From NCBI GenBank assembly GCA_947184155.2, contig CAMXCT020006748.1, positions 248,001-312,000 of the forward strand: DNA of 64,000 bases, given 5' to 3'. The translations under genes were made by a program, and so were the position numbers. Shown in pieces: positions 8,402 through 17,767 of this stretch. The DNA comes from Cladocopium goreaui (taxonomy: Eukaryota > Sar > Dinophyceae > Suessiales > Symbiodiniaceae). Each line of letters opens with the position of its first letter. Position 1 is the stretch's first letter. The notes beneath the pieces are model-generated. The model made no database searches and had not been told where the DNA came from. It saw only the letters and a list, made by a program, of their open reading frames with translations.

Positions 8402-11400
8402 ATGTCCGAGGTGGACAGATCGCTGCGCCGTTTCAATGGCGATGATGAAGATCCTGGCAAAGCATTGAAGAGATGGAAGTTGTGGGCGAAGGCAAAGCTC
8501 ATGACGGTGAAAGACATAAAACCCGAACAAAGGGGTCCTTGGCTGTTCACCCTCTTGGAGGGAAAGGCTTGGGATGCTTGCGAGCATCTCTCACTGGATG
8601 AGTTGGCGAAGGACACCGGAGAAGATCAACTGTGGAAACTCTTAGAGTCGCGTTTCCCCGAGAAGGAGCCATTTGATCAGATGGGTGAAGCCTTGGGCGC
8701 AGTTTTTGCGCTAGCTGCAAAGGAGAACGAAGATCTGAAAACATGGACTGGAAGGGTCAGAGACACCTTCGACCAATGTCAGAGGAAAGGGCAGGTGACC
8801 TTTCCTTCCCAGGCGGAGGGTTGGATTCTTCTACACTGTGCTGGACTGACGGAAGAACAGCGAGCCATCGTCAAAGCAAAGTCTCAAGGGAAGCTGGAAT
8901 TCAGTGCGGTTTCCCAGGCACTCAGGTCGTGTTTTCCGGAGTTTAAGGCTCCATCTGGCAGGAAGAAGGCTCTTGGAGTCTTTCAAGTTGATGAGGTTCC
9001 CGACAGGCATCTGCAGAGTCACCGCGGAGACGAAGATGATCTTCGCTTCGATGATGTCGAAGCGTTTCTCTCTGAACACCAATTCACCTCAACGTCAGAG
9101 GAGCAGCCATTCTCTGAGTCTGAGACCGCGGAGGCTTTGGCCGTGAGCTGGGGTGAGCGACGAAAGGAGATTGCCAAGCTCCGACAGTCGCGCCAATTTG
9201 GTGTGGTCAACAAGGAGAAAAGAAGCTTCCGAGTGGAAGTAGAAGAACTCAAAAAGAGAACTAAATGCAGACGATGTGGCAAGGCGGGTCACTGGCAGAG
9301 GGAGTGCAAGGTAGTGCTTCCTGACAAAGGAACGTCTTCTGGAAGCGCTGGTGCTACAACTGGCGCGGGGTACGTTCAACATGAAGATGATCTACCCGCT
9401 CCCACCTTTGTGGGGGCAACAGAGATACTCTCTGGCGAAAGCTCAGAAGACCCACACTCAGTGCTAGCATCTGGACTTGTGTCTTCTCCCGGCTTTGGTG
9501 TGGTGGATAGCGGATGTGGGAAAACGTTGATCGGTATGGACACGTTGTCCAAACTGCAACAACTGGTTGAGAGCAAAGGTTTTGGCCCTCTCCGTTTCCG
9601 AGATGAAGCAAATGTGTTTCGGTTTGGGAACGGCATGACTGAGAGATCCACAAGAGTTGTTACGCTGCCTGTGGGGATTGCCAAGACCTACGGCACTATT
9701 GATGCTGCTGTCATTGAGGGTCAAGCCCCATTGTTGCTCGGGCGTCCGACCTTGGTGAAAATGGGAGTCAATCTGGACTTCAAGAACAATCAAATGGCAT
9801 TCATGGATCACTGCACCACCATGAAGGTGAATAATGCCGGACAGCTCCTCGTAGACATCCTCGACTATCCGCATCTGCCTGGGCTAAAGCAGTCACGTGC
9901 CAAGGCCAGCCAGAAAAGTCAGGGGGATAACCAGGTGAATAATAATGGGGATAGTGGGGTAGGACATCATAAGAGTAAGACGAAAATCACACTGAAAAAG
10001 AAAGAGTGTAGATGCCTGCTCGCTCAGATGTCCAGTGTCCGACCCAAAACCATGTCCAAAGACACCTGTGCAGTAGCCGAGCTGTTCTCTCCTCCAAGGT
10101 TTTCGGTTGAAGCTGAGAAACGTGGTTATAGTGGGGTAGCCTATGACATTAAGCAGGGTTGGGATTTAGATGATCCAAAAGTTCAAGATCGGGTTGATAA
10201 GGAGTTAGATGCCCTCAATCCCAAGCTTCTTGTCGCCTGTCCACCGTGCACTCACAGGGGTGGATGGGAGCACCTGAACCGCTGCTTTCGATCACCGCTA
10301 GAGACTGCCCGCCTCATTCGGAGGTCCAAGTCACAGGTGAAATTCTGTGTGAGGCAGATCCGCAAGCAAGAAGCCCGAGGGGGTGAATTCATGTTTGAAC
10401 ATCCATGGGGAGCCGAGACATGGGATGATGATGAAATGATTCCTCTCAAACGAAAGTATGGTGTTCGAAGGGTTGATATGTGTGCCTACGGGCTGAAGTG
10501 TCCTGACTCCAACATGCCTATCCGGAAAGCTACGGGTCTCATGCTGTCACGTCGTCCTGAAGACAGAGCCATGTGCCTCTTGACATGCCCCGGGTGTCCC
10601 AAACATAGACCAGTTGAGGGTAAGCTGTCTGATGGTAGGAATGTAAGCGAGTTTGTAGCCCAGTACACTGACGCGTTTGTGAAGCATATCATGGACCTGT
10701 GTTTGGGGGATTACCCATCTCATGATGCCAATTGGGTACATCTCGAAGCATGTGAAGACTTTGAATGTCTTGCCAGCGAAGAAGCCGATCAGCCAGAGCC
10801 CAATGAGCCCGCCAGTGACAGAGTCCAGCCAGCCGGATCCGATGATGCCAAGTTGCATGCAGCTGTTCGCAAACTGCACTCTAATTTGGGTCATCCTAGC
10901 AATAGGGATTTGGTCCGAATTCTGCAGAACAGCAAAGCTGCTCCTCAAGCCATCAAGATAGCCAAAGACTTCCAGTGTTCTGTTTGTGCTAACCAACAGG
11001 GTCCTGCGACGTCACTTCCCGCCAAGACCTCAAGGGTATGGGAGTTCAACGAGCGAATTGGGATGGATATTAAGTATCTTCCAGGGTGGAAACCAAACCA
11101 GAATATACCATGTGTCAGTCTGGTAGACTATGCCTCATCCCTTCATGTCATGACACCCATATTCCAGAAAGAGAATGCTGAATTGCTGAAAGGAGTTCTG
11201 CGTGACTCATGGATCAGCTGGGCGGGCCCTCCGAAAGTTCTGGAGATGGATCCATCTCGACCCAATCTCAGTGATGCACTTGGCGAGTTTTGTCAAAGTT
11301 TAGGCATTGATGTGGTGTTCACAGCGGCAGAGAGTCACTGGCAACTTGGAAAAGTCGAGCGCCATGGCCACTGGTTTGAAAAGATTTTGCTGCGAGTGCA

Positions 11401-14341
11401 TGATGAACATCCACCCGAATGTGTAGAACATTTTGTTGACAACGTTATCCAAACTCAAGTTGCGAAGAACTCACTGATTTCCGAAGCCGGAGCAAGTCCT
11501 TACCAGATTGTTCTAGGTAGAAATCCCAGAGTTCCTCAGGACTTGTTACAGGAAGACGTTCATCTGCCGTCAGTAGATGCCTCGCAATTTGAACCTGCGT
11601 TCCAGCGTGCCAATGCAGTCAGACACACCGCCAGACTGGCCGTTCTTCAATGTCAAGACGACCGTGCCTTGAAAGCGGCCCTAAGAGCCAGACCTAGACC
11701 AAAGAAAGAGTTCTCCTCAGGTGATTGGGTGTTTTACTGGAGATGTCAAAAATGGGTTCAAGGTCAGCTCCAACGAGGTGGTCGTTGGCATGGAGCGGGA
11801 GTACTGCTTGGCAAGATTGGAATCAACTGGATCGTTGCTCACCGCAGGAGCATTTTTAGATGTTCTCCTGAACAACTGCGACACGCAACTCCTGATGAAG
11901 TGTCAGTTGCAACCTTTGATGAAAATGAACTGATAGGCATCCGGATGTTGCTTGAAAAGGGTCAATTTCCCAAAGGTCAGTTTCTCGATCTGGTCAATCA
12001 GGAGCCTCCACCAGCCCCTGAAGCTGTTGTGAATCACATGCATGAGCCACTCACCGGTGCCCGAACTGCAGCTGAGTTATTCCAGCAGCAGGAGTCCCAG
12101 CCGAGCGTAGAAAAACCGCCCGAGCCTGGGTCGAATCCCGAAGCTCCTGCATGTCAAATGCCTATGGATTCGAGTTCTGTCATCCACACTGAAGAATATG
12201 GTCCTATTAGGCGAGTCCGACATTCACACAAGAGCCCACCAGTGTTTTTGCAAAGGCCTGAAGGTATGGCAGATGAGGATTTGATGGAAATTCTCCAAGA
12301 GACCCTACCAGAAATGATTGATGCTCAAATGTCCATGCAATCCTCACAGTTAGCACAGCCCAGTAGTCCAAGACAGCCCAGTGTAAAGAGAGATGCCAGC
12401 CATGAACCGGATGACCGAACTCATGCACGCCCTCGGACCGAAGAGCCCGAGCATGACAGCCTGTCCTGCGAAACAGCCATGTGTTCCGAGGTACTGTCCA
12501 TCGAAACTCTGACAGCCGCCTTTCTGCAAAAGAAACTGCAGAAAGAAATCGCTCCAGTGAACAATCCTCATGAGTTGCAACAAAAAGTGGACGCCTCCAA
12601 GAGTCTGGAATGGGAAACTCTGCTAGGGAAGAATGCCATTCGTATATGGACAGGTGCCAAAGCCAGAGCCATTCGACAAAATCACAGTGATAGATTCATT
12701 GGAAGTAGGTTTGTGATTGTCAAGAAGAGCGACGATGAAGGCGAGCGTGTGAAGAGCCGATGGTGTTTACAAGGACACCTTGATCCGGATTTTCATGAGA
12801 AGATCATTTCTGGTGCGTGTCACTCACCAACACTGCACCCTATGTCACGATCGTTGGTCCTCCAAATCTTAGCCAGCAAACGATGGACACTGCAGCTAGG
12901 AGATATCAAGGGTGCATTCTTAGAGGCCGGACCCCTGGAAAAGAAATTCACTCCTCTGTATGCTCACCAACCACGGGGCGGGGTTCCCGGTTTGGATCCT
13001 GATGATGTCATTGAGGTTGTTGGAAATGTTTATGGATCCAACGATGCACCTATGAACTGGTTTTCGACTTTCAATGATGAAGTCAAAAGTAATCGCTGGC
13101 AGCAGAGCCAGTTTGATCCATGTTTGTACTATCTCCGCGATGCTGATGGCAATTTGTGTGGTGTTCTTGGAGCCCATGTTGACGACACAATCACAGGTGG
13201 TCATGGAGAGTGCTACGAACGTGCCATTGCAGCGTTGAAGGCTCGGTTTCCGTATCGGAAGTGGAGAGTGGGTAGCGGCGATTTTTGTGGTGTTCAGTAC
13301 CGTCAAGACCCAGTGACGTATGCCATCACCTTTGGTCAGAAGGAATATGCACAACACTTGAGGCCAATCAATCTGTCTAAAGATCGCCTGAGGAACAAAG
13401 GGTCGCTAGCCACTGACCGAGAGGTTGCCACTCTTCGAGCCATTAATGGAGCATGTAATTGGCTGAGTAGTCAGAGCCGTCCTGACCTAGCAACACAGAC
13501 GTCCTTCAGCCAGCAGTGCTTTCCTAATCCAAAAGTCAGCGATTTGGTGTTTGCAAACCAGCTCATTCACCGGGCGAAACAATACAGTGATGTTGAGGTG
13601 ACTGTGAAACCAATTCCTTGGAACCAACTTGGGGTCTGTTTCCATTCCGATGCTTCTTTTGGGAATGCCAAGGCACTAAGAACACAGGCAGGATACATTG
13701 CAGCATTTGTAGATGGAAACCTTCCAAAGAATCAGCCAAGCTGTTGGTCACCATTTGCATGGAAGTCCTTTAAACTTCCCAGGGTAGTTGCCTCCACACT
13801 TGCCGGAGAAGCTCAGTGTTTCTCACTGGCCAGCGCTGCAGCTGAATGGATGATGCTGTTGCTTAGTGAAGCAAAGCATGGTCAATTTGACCTGCGGACA
13901 CAAGAGCAGATCAAATCTCTAGGTTTGCCGAAGCCCACTAGGCCCTGCCGTGATGAGCTTGAGATGGGAACTGTCACTGGAGTTACTGATTGCAAGAGTC
14001 TGTATGACCACCTCACGTCACCTTCATCAGTGTCAAAATGTGATGATAAACGTGTAGCAATAGACCTGGCAATCCTAAGACAGTGCATGAGCAGCTGTAA
14101 GCTTCAGGTGAGATGGTGCCCGTCACAACTTATGTTGGCAGATGCGTTGACCAAGGATCAATGGGATCCAAGCGAGCTCCTCCGAGCCGCTCTCCAGTTG
14201 GGAGAGTATCAGCTGAATCACGAAGCGAGCGTGTTGGAAAAGAAGAAAGTTCAGCGTACGCAGAAGCCGTCCAAAACCTATGAGCCAGTCCCACCAGGGG
14301 ATCAGAAAAAATCAACCATAACCAGAAAAATAGGATACTGA
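8402..14341 (+). CDS. Copia Gag-Pol polyprotein with C5-methyltransferase-like insert
   Basis: One 1979-residue ORF. ATG 8402 is the first start after the primer site, 21 bases downstream. Gag: residues 1-200, then a CCHC zinc knuckle (CRRCGKAGHWQREC, 289-302). Aspartic protease: active site Asp369-Ser-Gly with LLGRP near 445-449. Insert, about 555-760: ELFSPPR (560-566), CPPCT (613-617) and FEHP (665-668), in the order of cytosine-5 methyltransferase motifs I, IV and VI. Integrase: zinc site His826/His831/Cys859/Cys862, catalytic Asp889, Asp950 and Glu986 (35 residues between the last two). Reverse transcriptase: Asp1501 and the His-Val-Asp-Asp box at 1592-1595. RNase H: Asp1750, Glu1803, Asp1863 and Asp1914. 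All catalytic positions I can check are intact. The product would be cut by its own protease and assemble into particles that reverse-transcribe and integrate the element. The Gag:Pol ratio control is not evident, since there is no internal frameshift or stop. Confidence 0.97.
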   Translation: MSEVDRSLRRFNGDDEDPGKALKRWKLWAKAKLMTVKDIKPEQRGPWLFTLLEGKAWDACEHLSLDELAKDTGEDQLWKLLESRFPEKEPFDQMGEALGAVFALAAKENEDLKTWTGRVRDTFDQCQRKGQVTFPSQAEGWILLHCAGLTEEQRAIVKAKSQGKLEFSAVSQALRSCFPEFKAPSGRKKALGVFQVDEVPDRHLQSHRGDEDDLRFDDVEAFLSEHQFTSTSEEQPFSESETAEALAVSWGERRKEIAKLRQSRQFGVVNKEKRSFRVEVEELKKRTKCRRCGKAGHWQRECKVVLPDKGTSSGSAGATTGAGYVQHEDDLPAPTFVGATEILSGESSEDPHSVLASGLVSSPGFGVVDSGCGKTLIGMDTLSKLQQLVESKGFGPLRFRDEANVFRFGNGMTERSTRVVTLPVGIAKTYGTIDAAVIEGQAPLLLGRPTLVKMGVNLDFKNNQMAFMDHCTTMKVNNAGQLLVDILDYPHLPGLKQSRAKASQKSQGDNQVNNNGDSGVGHHKSKTKITLKKKECRCLLAQMSSVRPKTMSKDTCAVAELFSPPRFSVEAEKRGYSGVAYDIKQGWDLDDPKVQDRVDKELDALNPKLLVACPPCTHRGGWEHLNRCFRSPLETARLIRRSKSQVKFCVRQIRKQEARGGEFMFEHPWGAETWDDDEMIPLKRKYGVRRVDMCAYGLKCPDSNMPIRKATGLMLSRRPEDRAMCLLTCPGCPKHRPVEGKLSDGRNVSEFVAQYTDAFVKHIMDLCLGDYPSHDANWVHLEACEDFECLASEEADQPEPNEPASDRVQPAGSDDAKLHAAVRKLHSNLGHPSNRDLVRILQNSKAAPQAIKIAKDFQCSVCANQQGPATSLPAKTSRVWEFNERIGMDIKYLPGWKPNQNIPCVSLVDYASSLHVMTPIFQKENAELLKGVLRDSWISWAGPPKVLEMDPSRPNLSDALGEFCQSLGIDVVFTAAESHWQLGKVERHGHWFEKILLRVHDEHPPECVEHFVDNVIQTQVAKNSLISEAGASPYQIVLGRNPRVPQDLLQEDVHLPSVDASQFEPAFQRANAVRHTARLAVLQCQDDRALKAALRARPRPKKEFSSGDWVFYWRCQKWVQGQLQRGGRWHGAGVLLGKIGINWIVAHRRSIFRCSPEQLRHATPDEVSVATFDENELIGIRMLLEKGQFPKGQFLDLVNQEPPPAPEAVVNHMHEPLTGARTAAELFQQQESQPSVEKPPEPGSNPEAPACQMPMDSSSVIHTEEYGPIRRVRHSHKSPPVFLQRPEGMADEDLMEILQETLPEMIDAQMSMQSSQLAQPSSPRQPSVKRDASHEPDDRTHARPRTEEPEHDSLSCETAMCSEVLSIETLTAAFLQKKLQKEIAPVNNPHELQQKVDASKSLEWETLLGKNAIRIWTGAKARAIRQNHSDRFIGSRFVIVKKSDDEGERVKSRWCLQGHLDPDFHEKIISGACHSPTLHPMSRSLVLQILASKRWTLQLGDIKGAFLEAGPLEKKFTPLYAHQPRGGVPGLDPDDVIEVVGNVYGSNDAPMNWFSTFNDEVKSNRWQQSQFDPCLYYLRDADGNLCGVLGAHVDDTITGGHGECYERAIAALKARFPYRKWRVGSGDFCGVQYRQDPVTYAITFGQKEYAQHLRPINLSKDRLRNKGSLATDREVATLRAINGACNWLSSQSRPDLATQTSFSQQCFPNPKVSDLVFANQLIHRAKQYSDVEVTVKPIPWNQLGVCFHSDASFGNAKALRTQAGYIAAFVDGNLPKNQPSCWSPFAWKSFKLPRVVASTLAGEAQCFSLASAAAEWMMLLLSEAKHGQFDLRTQEQIKSLGLPKPTRPCRDELEMGTVTGVTDCKSLYDHLTSPSSVSKCDDKRVAIDLAILRQCMSSCKLQVRWCPSQLMLADALTKDQWDPSELLRAALQLGEYQLNHEASVLEKKKVQRTQKPSKTYEPVPPGDQKKSTITRKIGY

Positions 14342-14371
14342 AATAAATAAAAAGGGGTAGATTGTGATGGG

Positions 14372-14525
14372 GTAAGTTCACATTGTAAATCCAAGGGGTA
14401 CACAAGTACAAATTTTTGCAGCTTGTGGACATCGGTGATTCGATGCAGCAACGGTGCTCAACCGAGCAGAAGCTTGAACTGGTAGCTCGATCGTTTTTCA
14501 TCCTGTGCGACACCTTTTTCCTTAG
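14372..14525 (+). promoter_or_regulatory. Possible intron or trans-splice acceptor before accessory ORFs
   Basis: A perfect GTAAGT donor at 14372 lies just after the polyprotein stop. A pyrimidine run CACCTTTTTCCTTAG|G ends at 14525, 35 bases before the first accessory ATG (another TTTTTGCAG ends at 14422). Either an intron is removed here or the acceptor is used to make a separate spliced (possibly spliced-leader) mRNA for the 3' ORFs. This is inference from signals only. Confidence 0.4.
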
Positions 14526-14560
14526 GTTTCATCAGTTCCGTGTACAGTTCGAGCGGTGCC

Positions 14561-14722
14561 ATGTCCACGCCATCCCATGTGTCCATCCAAGATCTCCGAC
14601 AAGCCCTGATTTCCCTTCGTGAAGTAGGTCAGCTGGAAGTGTTCTCCAAGAGACTTTTCAGAACGATGTCTCGAAACCCGGAGCCATGTCTGATAGTAGC
14701 AAACGCAGAGCCGAGGCCATAG
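14561..14722 (+). CDS. Copia accessory ORF a (53 aa)
   Basis: ATG 14561 to TAG 14720-14722. The peptide reads like structured protein (VSIQDLRQALISLREVGQLE then VFSKRLFRTMSRNPEP), an amphipathic helix followed by a basic tail. It overlaps the next ORF by 37 bases in a different frame, so the two could be bicistronic or joined by a -1 frameshift. It lies between the polyprotein and the 3' LTR, a place where most copia elements have no gene. Function unknown. Confidence 0.5.
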   Translation: MSTPSHVSIQDLRQALISLREVGQLEVFSKRLFRTMSRNPEPCLIVANAEPRP

Positions 14723-15120
14723 AGTCTGACAATGGGTTCGATTTGATTTCCAGCGTCTCGTGCAAGCAGGCTCCAGTGCTTCCCTGTTCTTCGGCAGCCA
14801 TGTCCATGGGAACAGAGAACGTGAACAATGGCTATCCAGAGGGTATTGTCTCTTTGGAACAGTGGGGACACACAGTCTGCGAGTTGCCGAAGGTGGCTAA
14901 TCGAGATATCAACTACATGAGCATGATCGAGGAGTCAAAGACCAAGAAGGAGATGGGTGAGTACCTCTCGTGGGTGTACAATGCAAAGATTCAGGGCAAG
15001 AAGGCTGACGATTTGCGAGCTTATCTGAAGGCCATGCACTGGAATCCTAAGACCCACCGGGTTGAAACTGGAGAGACCATGATGTATCCGGGATCGACGA
15101 TGGCCCGTCGCTTGAAGTAA
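14686..15120 (+). CDS. Copia accessory ORF b (144 aa)
   Basis: ATG 14686 to TAA 15118-15120. Residues 1-45 are Ser-rich and low in order. The rest looks folded: EGIVSLEQWGHTVCELPKV, an acidic/basic helix, MGEYLSWVYNAKIQGKKADD, then LRAYLKAMHW and a basic end. The layout of a short Trp-containing start, a helix and a 'YLxWVY' segment vaguely recalls small nucleic-acid-associated domains, but I do not recognise a family and see no signal peptide or membrane segment, so it is not envelope-like. It ends about 50 bases before the 3' LTR. Likely an element-encoded accessory protein. Confidence 0.7.
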   Translation: MSDSSKRRAEAIESDNGFDLISSVSCKQAPVLPCSSAAMSMGTENVNNGYPEGIVSLEQWGHTVCELPKVANRDINYMSMIEESKTKKEMGEYLSWVYNAKIQGKKADDLRAYLKAMHWNPKTHRVETGETMMYPGSTMARRLK

Positions 15121-15123
15121 TTC

Positions 15124-15140
15124 AAAGAGGAGAAGAAGGA
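15124..15140 (+). promoter_or_regulatory. Candidate polypurine tract
   Basis: Seventeen consecutive purines (AAAGAGGAGAAGAAGGA) 31 bases upstream of the 3' LTR. Plus-strand primers normally abut the LTR, and here the adjoining bases are TTTTATAGGAG, so either the displaced tract is used or a weaker AGGAG does the job. Confidence 0.45.
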
Positions 15141-15171
15141 ATTAGAATTTTATTTGATGGTTTTATAGGAG

Positions 15172-15312
15172 TGTGAAATCATTCCTGCTGTCAGCATTTG
15201 CATGTGGTGCACGTCTATCAGTCGCAGGGACTTCTAGAGCTCGAGGTGCGAGTGGAAAACAGTTAGAAAGCCCGATGTGTGTGCGGCCCCCGGTGGGGCA
15301 ATCGCTTCCTCA
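15172..15312 (+). repeat. 3' LTR (141 bp)
   Basis: Identical to 8227-8367. The right edge is fixed by comparison with the 5' copy, whose next bases are the primer site. As the 3' copy it should carry the polyadenylation signal; no AATAAA is visible inside. Confidence 0.95.
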
Positions 15313-15395
15313 TAAATATATGTATATATATATATATATACAATTATATAAATATATGCATATGTATATAATTATATATGTATATATTATTATAT
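15313..15395. repeat. AT microsatellite right of copia
   Basis: Long TATA/ATATG tract continuing the target microsatellite. It starts with TAAAT, the candidate target duplication. Confidence 0.8.
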
Positions 15396-15684
15396 ATGTA
15401 TGTCAAACATATAATTATCTAGGCTTGTTTTTTTGGTGAAAGGAGAAGTTTGCTCGATGATCCCTGGAGTTGGTGCTTTCAAACCTGCGAAACCTGCTCC
15501 CAGCTATGTATGCACATGTAACTATATGTAATACAGATTTATAATAATATCATTATATAACTATATACTTGTATACTTACATAATTATACATGTATTTAA
15601 ATTTAGGTAGATAAGATAGACATCTTTGTGTGTGAGACTTCTTTGAACACACAGAATCTCATAAATACCACACACGTTGGGTCT

Positions 15685-15762
15685 TCCTTGGCTCCACGGC
15701 CGCGAAATCCATCAGACTTTGTGGAGAATACCTTGCGGAAGAGCGAAGGACTGGCTGCATAG
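15685..15762 (+). CDS. Possible terminal exon, unidentified
   Basis: A + frame reading LAPRPRNPSDFVENTLRKSE and ending at TAG 15760-15762. It is compact, hydrophilic and more GC-rich than its surroundings. No partner exon or family recognised. Another + frame is also open here. Confidence 0.25.
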   Translation, partial: SLAPRPRNPSDFVENTLRKSEGLAA

Positions 15763-16591
15763 TGGGGCAGGAGAATCAGTTGCTCTCAACGGCAATAGCC
15801 AAGCTGGTTCAAACAACTACTAGTAGGTAAATTCTATGGTTTATGGGAATTAGATATATCTGTCTTTGTTGGGTTTTGTTGGGTTTAATTGTATGGCTTA
15901 TGGTAGACATATTGAGTTTATAAGCTGGCTTTGAGTTGGAGGGCGACACCTTGTGGAGTCCTTATAGTTCGCCATTTGGCAGGATCAAACATCACTTGAG
16001 ATGGTAGACAACTGATGCTCACCTGGCTCACCCCGCAAACTGACTTGCAGGAAACAAGAAGAGACCCATTGATGTTAAGTCAGTTAGATTTACCTCCATT
16101 GTTTCTTCCTTCAACATAGTTTTTGTCGAATTCGCCATGAAGGGGCTGTCCGATCACCGGCGTGATCAACCAGTAGGAATTGGGCCACACGTCCACACGT
16201 ATGCCACCTATGAATCCGAACTGGGTTAAACGGTCAAACTACCCATACCCCAATATATAGATTGTTACTTTGGTACTTCCCACCAGTGGTAGGTGGCATT
16301 CTGCATCCCAACTTGATTTGATAACAGTTGTTAGCTCATATCATCTAATTGTTTCTTGGAAGTTGAAATCGCACAGAAGTCTTTAATTTATAGCTCCACA
16401 AAGACAAACTCGCAACCCCAAAAAACGGAAGCCATCTTCATGAAGCGAGGGATCAGCATTCTACAGTATGGGGTGGATTATGGCTAGTGCAGCGACTAGA
16501 TGCGGGCCATGCCTTTCAGAATGAAAAAAAAGTAGTCCCCAATGGCTTATGGGTTAATCTATGCAGAAAATGATGATAAAGCATTGCAAAA

Positions 16592-16792
16592 ATGATGGAA
16601 TATTTTTCAGACCAACCCTTCTACATCTTCCGTTGGTTTGATTTTGCCAGGCAGATTTCACTGGCGATGCAATGCGATGTCAATTTGTCACATGTTCTGA
16701 GTCCCAAGGCTAGTGGTTTCCTGCCGGGATGCTTCATATCCAATCCAATGATAGCAAATGAATCTAAATCAGTGGGAATTTCAGGATCCTAA
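16592..16792 (+). CDS. Exon-like open frame, unidentified
   Basis: A + frame reading PFYIFRWFDFARQISLAMQC followed by a Ser/Pro-rich stretch. It ends at a stop just inside a partial copy of the first fold-back family, so its 3' end is of mixed origin. No family recognised. Confidence 0.25.
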   Translation: MMEYFSDQPFYIFRWFDFARQISLAMQCDVNLSHVLSPKASGFLPGCFISNPMIANESKSVGISGS

Positions 16793-16831
16793 AATGGAGG
16801 TACTGTATCATATAAGGCCTTATTCCCATTG
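16770..16831 (+). mobile_element. Fold-back family 1, internally deleted copy
   Basis: Starts CAGTGGGAATTTCAGGATCC, continues AAAATGGAGGTACTGTATCA and TATAAGG, then jumps to the terminal CCCATTG. These are the outer parts of the roughly 150-bp palindromic element seen whole at 25567-25719 and 61170-61317. Confidence 0.65.
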
Positions 16832-16953
16832 ACTAAACTGACAAACTAAAGAACCCATTTGCCTTCAAAATCGTTGGATCTCCAAGTCGGCCAGGACTGA
16901 TTCAATCCACCCCAACTCCGCCCACGAGGTCCTCGGATCTGGTTGAATGGTTT

Positions 16954-17058
16954 TACCCTCTGGTAAGCTAACATAGCTATGGAAAATCATTTTTTTTTAA
17001 TGAGTAAATCCACTATAAATGGTCATTTTCAATAGCTATGTTAAATTACCAGAGGGTA
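16954..17058. mobile_element. Fold-back family 2, full copy
   Basis: 105-bp inverted-repeat element. The left end TACCCTCTGGTAAGCTAACA pairs with the right end TTAAATTACCAGAGGGTA, and an inner TAGCTATGG pairs with AATAGCTATG. No coding capacity. Related full copies are at 32839-32951 and 51523-51629. Confidence 0.8.
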
Positions 17059-17535
17059 TATGTCCGAAAGATTCACGGACTCCGTCCATTTCCATTGCAG
17101 GTTGTTGGTCGGCTCGGCCCTTGTTCCAGCGGCTGGAGGTGGGATGACTTGTGGAGTGAAAGGGGGGATCCGCCGTAAAAGAAGGCCTCTTCCCCCATGT
17201 TTGCAAGTGTCCAAATGAACTTACATGAACTTAAATGGAGTTGAATGATATTAAACTATATTAACTATTGGAGTATAATGGAGTTAAATGATATTAAATT
17301 ATTTTAACTGATGTTAAATGTCAACTGTTAGTTGGCCTATTTGTCCAAGTCGTTCCAATTCGAATCAGTTTCTATGTGGAAAGTCCCACTGTCAGCGCAG
17401 TTTTTCTCGGCCGGAGGCCAAATGAAAAATGGCGCGCTGCCCCAGCGTCCAGCTGAACGCCTTTGGTCGGGCCCTGCAAGTTGGTTAAACCCTGTCAACT
17501 TTGCAAATATATAGAAAAATATTGATTATATTTAA

Positions 17536-17606
17536 TTCTATATATATATATACAGAAATATCATATATCATAGAATTCACCTAGATATATATATATATAT
17601 ATATAC
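17536..17606. repeat. AT dinucleotide microsatellites
   Basis: Two TATATATA runs separated by CAGAAATATCATATATCATA-like sequence. Confidence 0.8.
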
Positions 17607-17767
17607 AATGATTTCAATCAACGAAGCTATAGTTTGGGCGCACCTTCTAGGACCCTGAGGTTGAATTCCTGGGTGGTGCCGACAGCAGTTGACAACAGCA
17701 TCGGCTGCTACCAAGCTCTGTCAACTTGTGGAATTCCCCATGTTCAGAGACAACCACATGACGATAG

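Larger units (their letters stand above)
8227..15312 (+). mobile_element. Complete Ty1/copia LTR retrotransposon
   Basis: An autonomous copy-and-paste element of about 7.1 kb: LTR, primer-binding site, one long polyprotein ORF (8402-14341), a 3' accessory module (14561-15120), a purine-rich tract and LTR. The two 141-bp LTRs are identical and the polyprotein has no stop or frameshift, so the insertion is recent and probably competent. If the first T of the LTR is counted with the target, a 5-bp duplication TAAAT is seen at 8223-8227 and 15313-15317. The domain order PR-IN-RT-RNaseH defines copia rather than gypsy. The coding region is much less AT-rich than the flanks. Confidence 0.96.

Noticed and set aside
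8227..15312. Classification of the element as Ty3/gypsy or as a retrovirus-like env-carrying element.
   Set aside because: Integrase precedes reverse transcriptase (copia order), and the 3' ORFs have no signal peptide or membrane segment.
15173..15439. ORF covering the 3' LTR.
   Set aside because: It has no real ATG at the LTR start and runs from LTR into microsatellite. Both LTR copies carry it only because they are duplicates.
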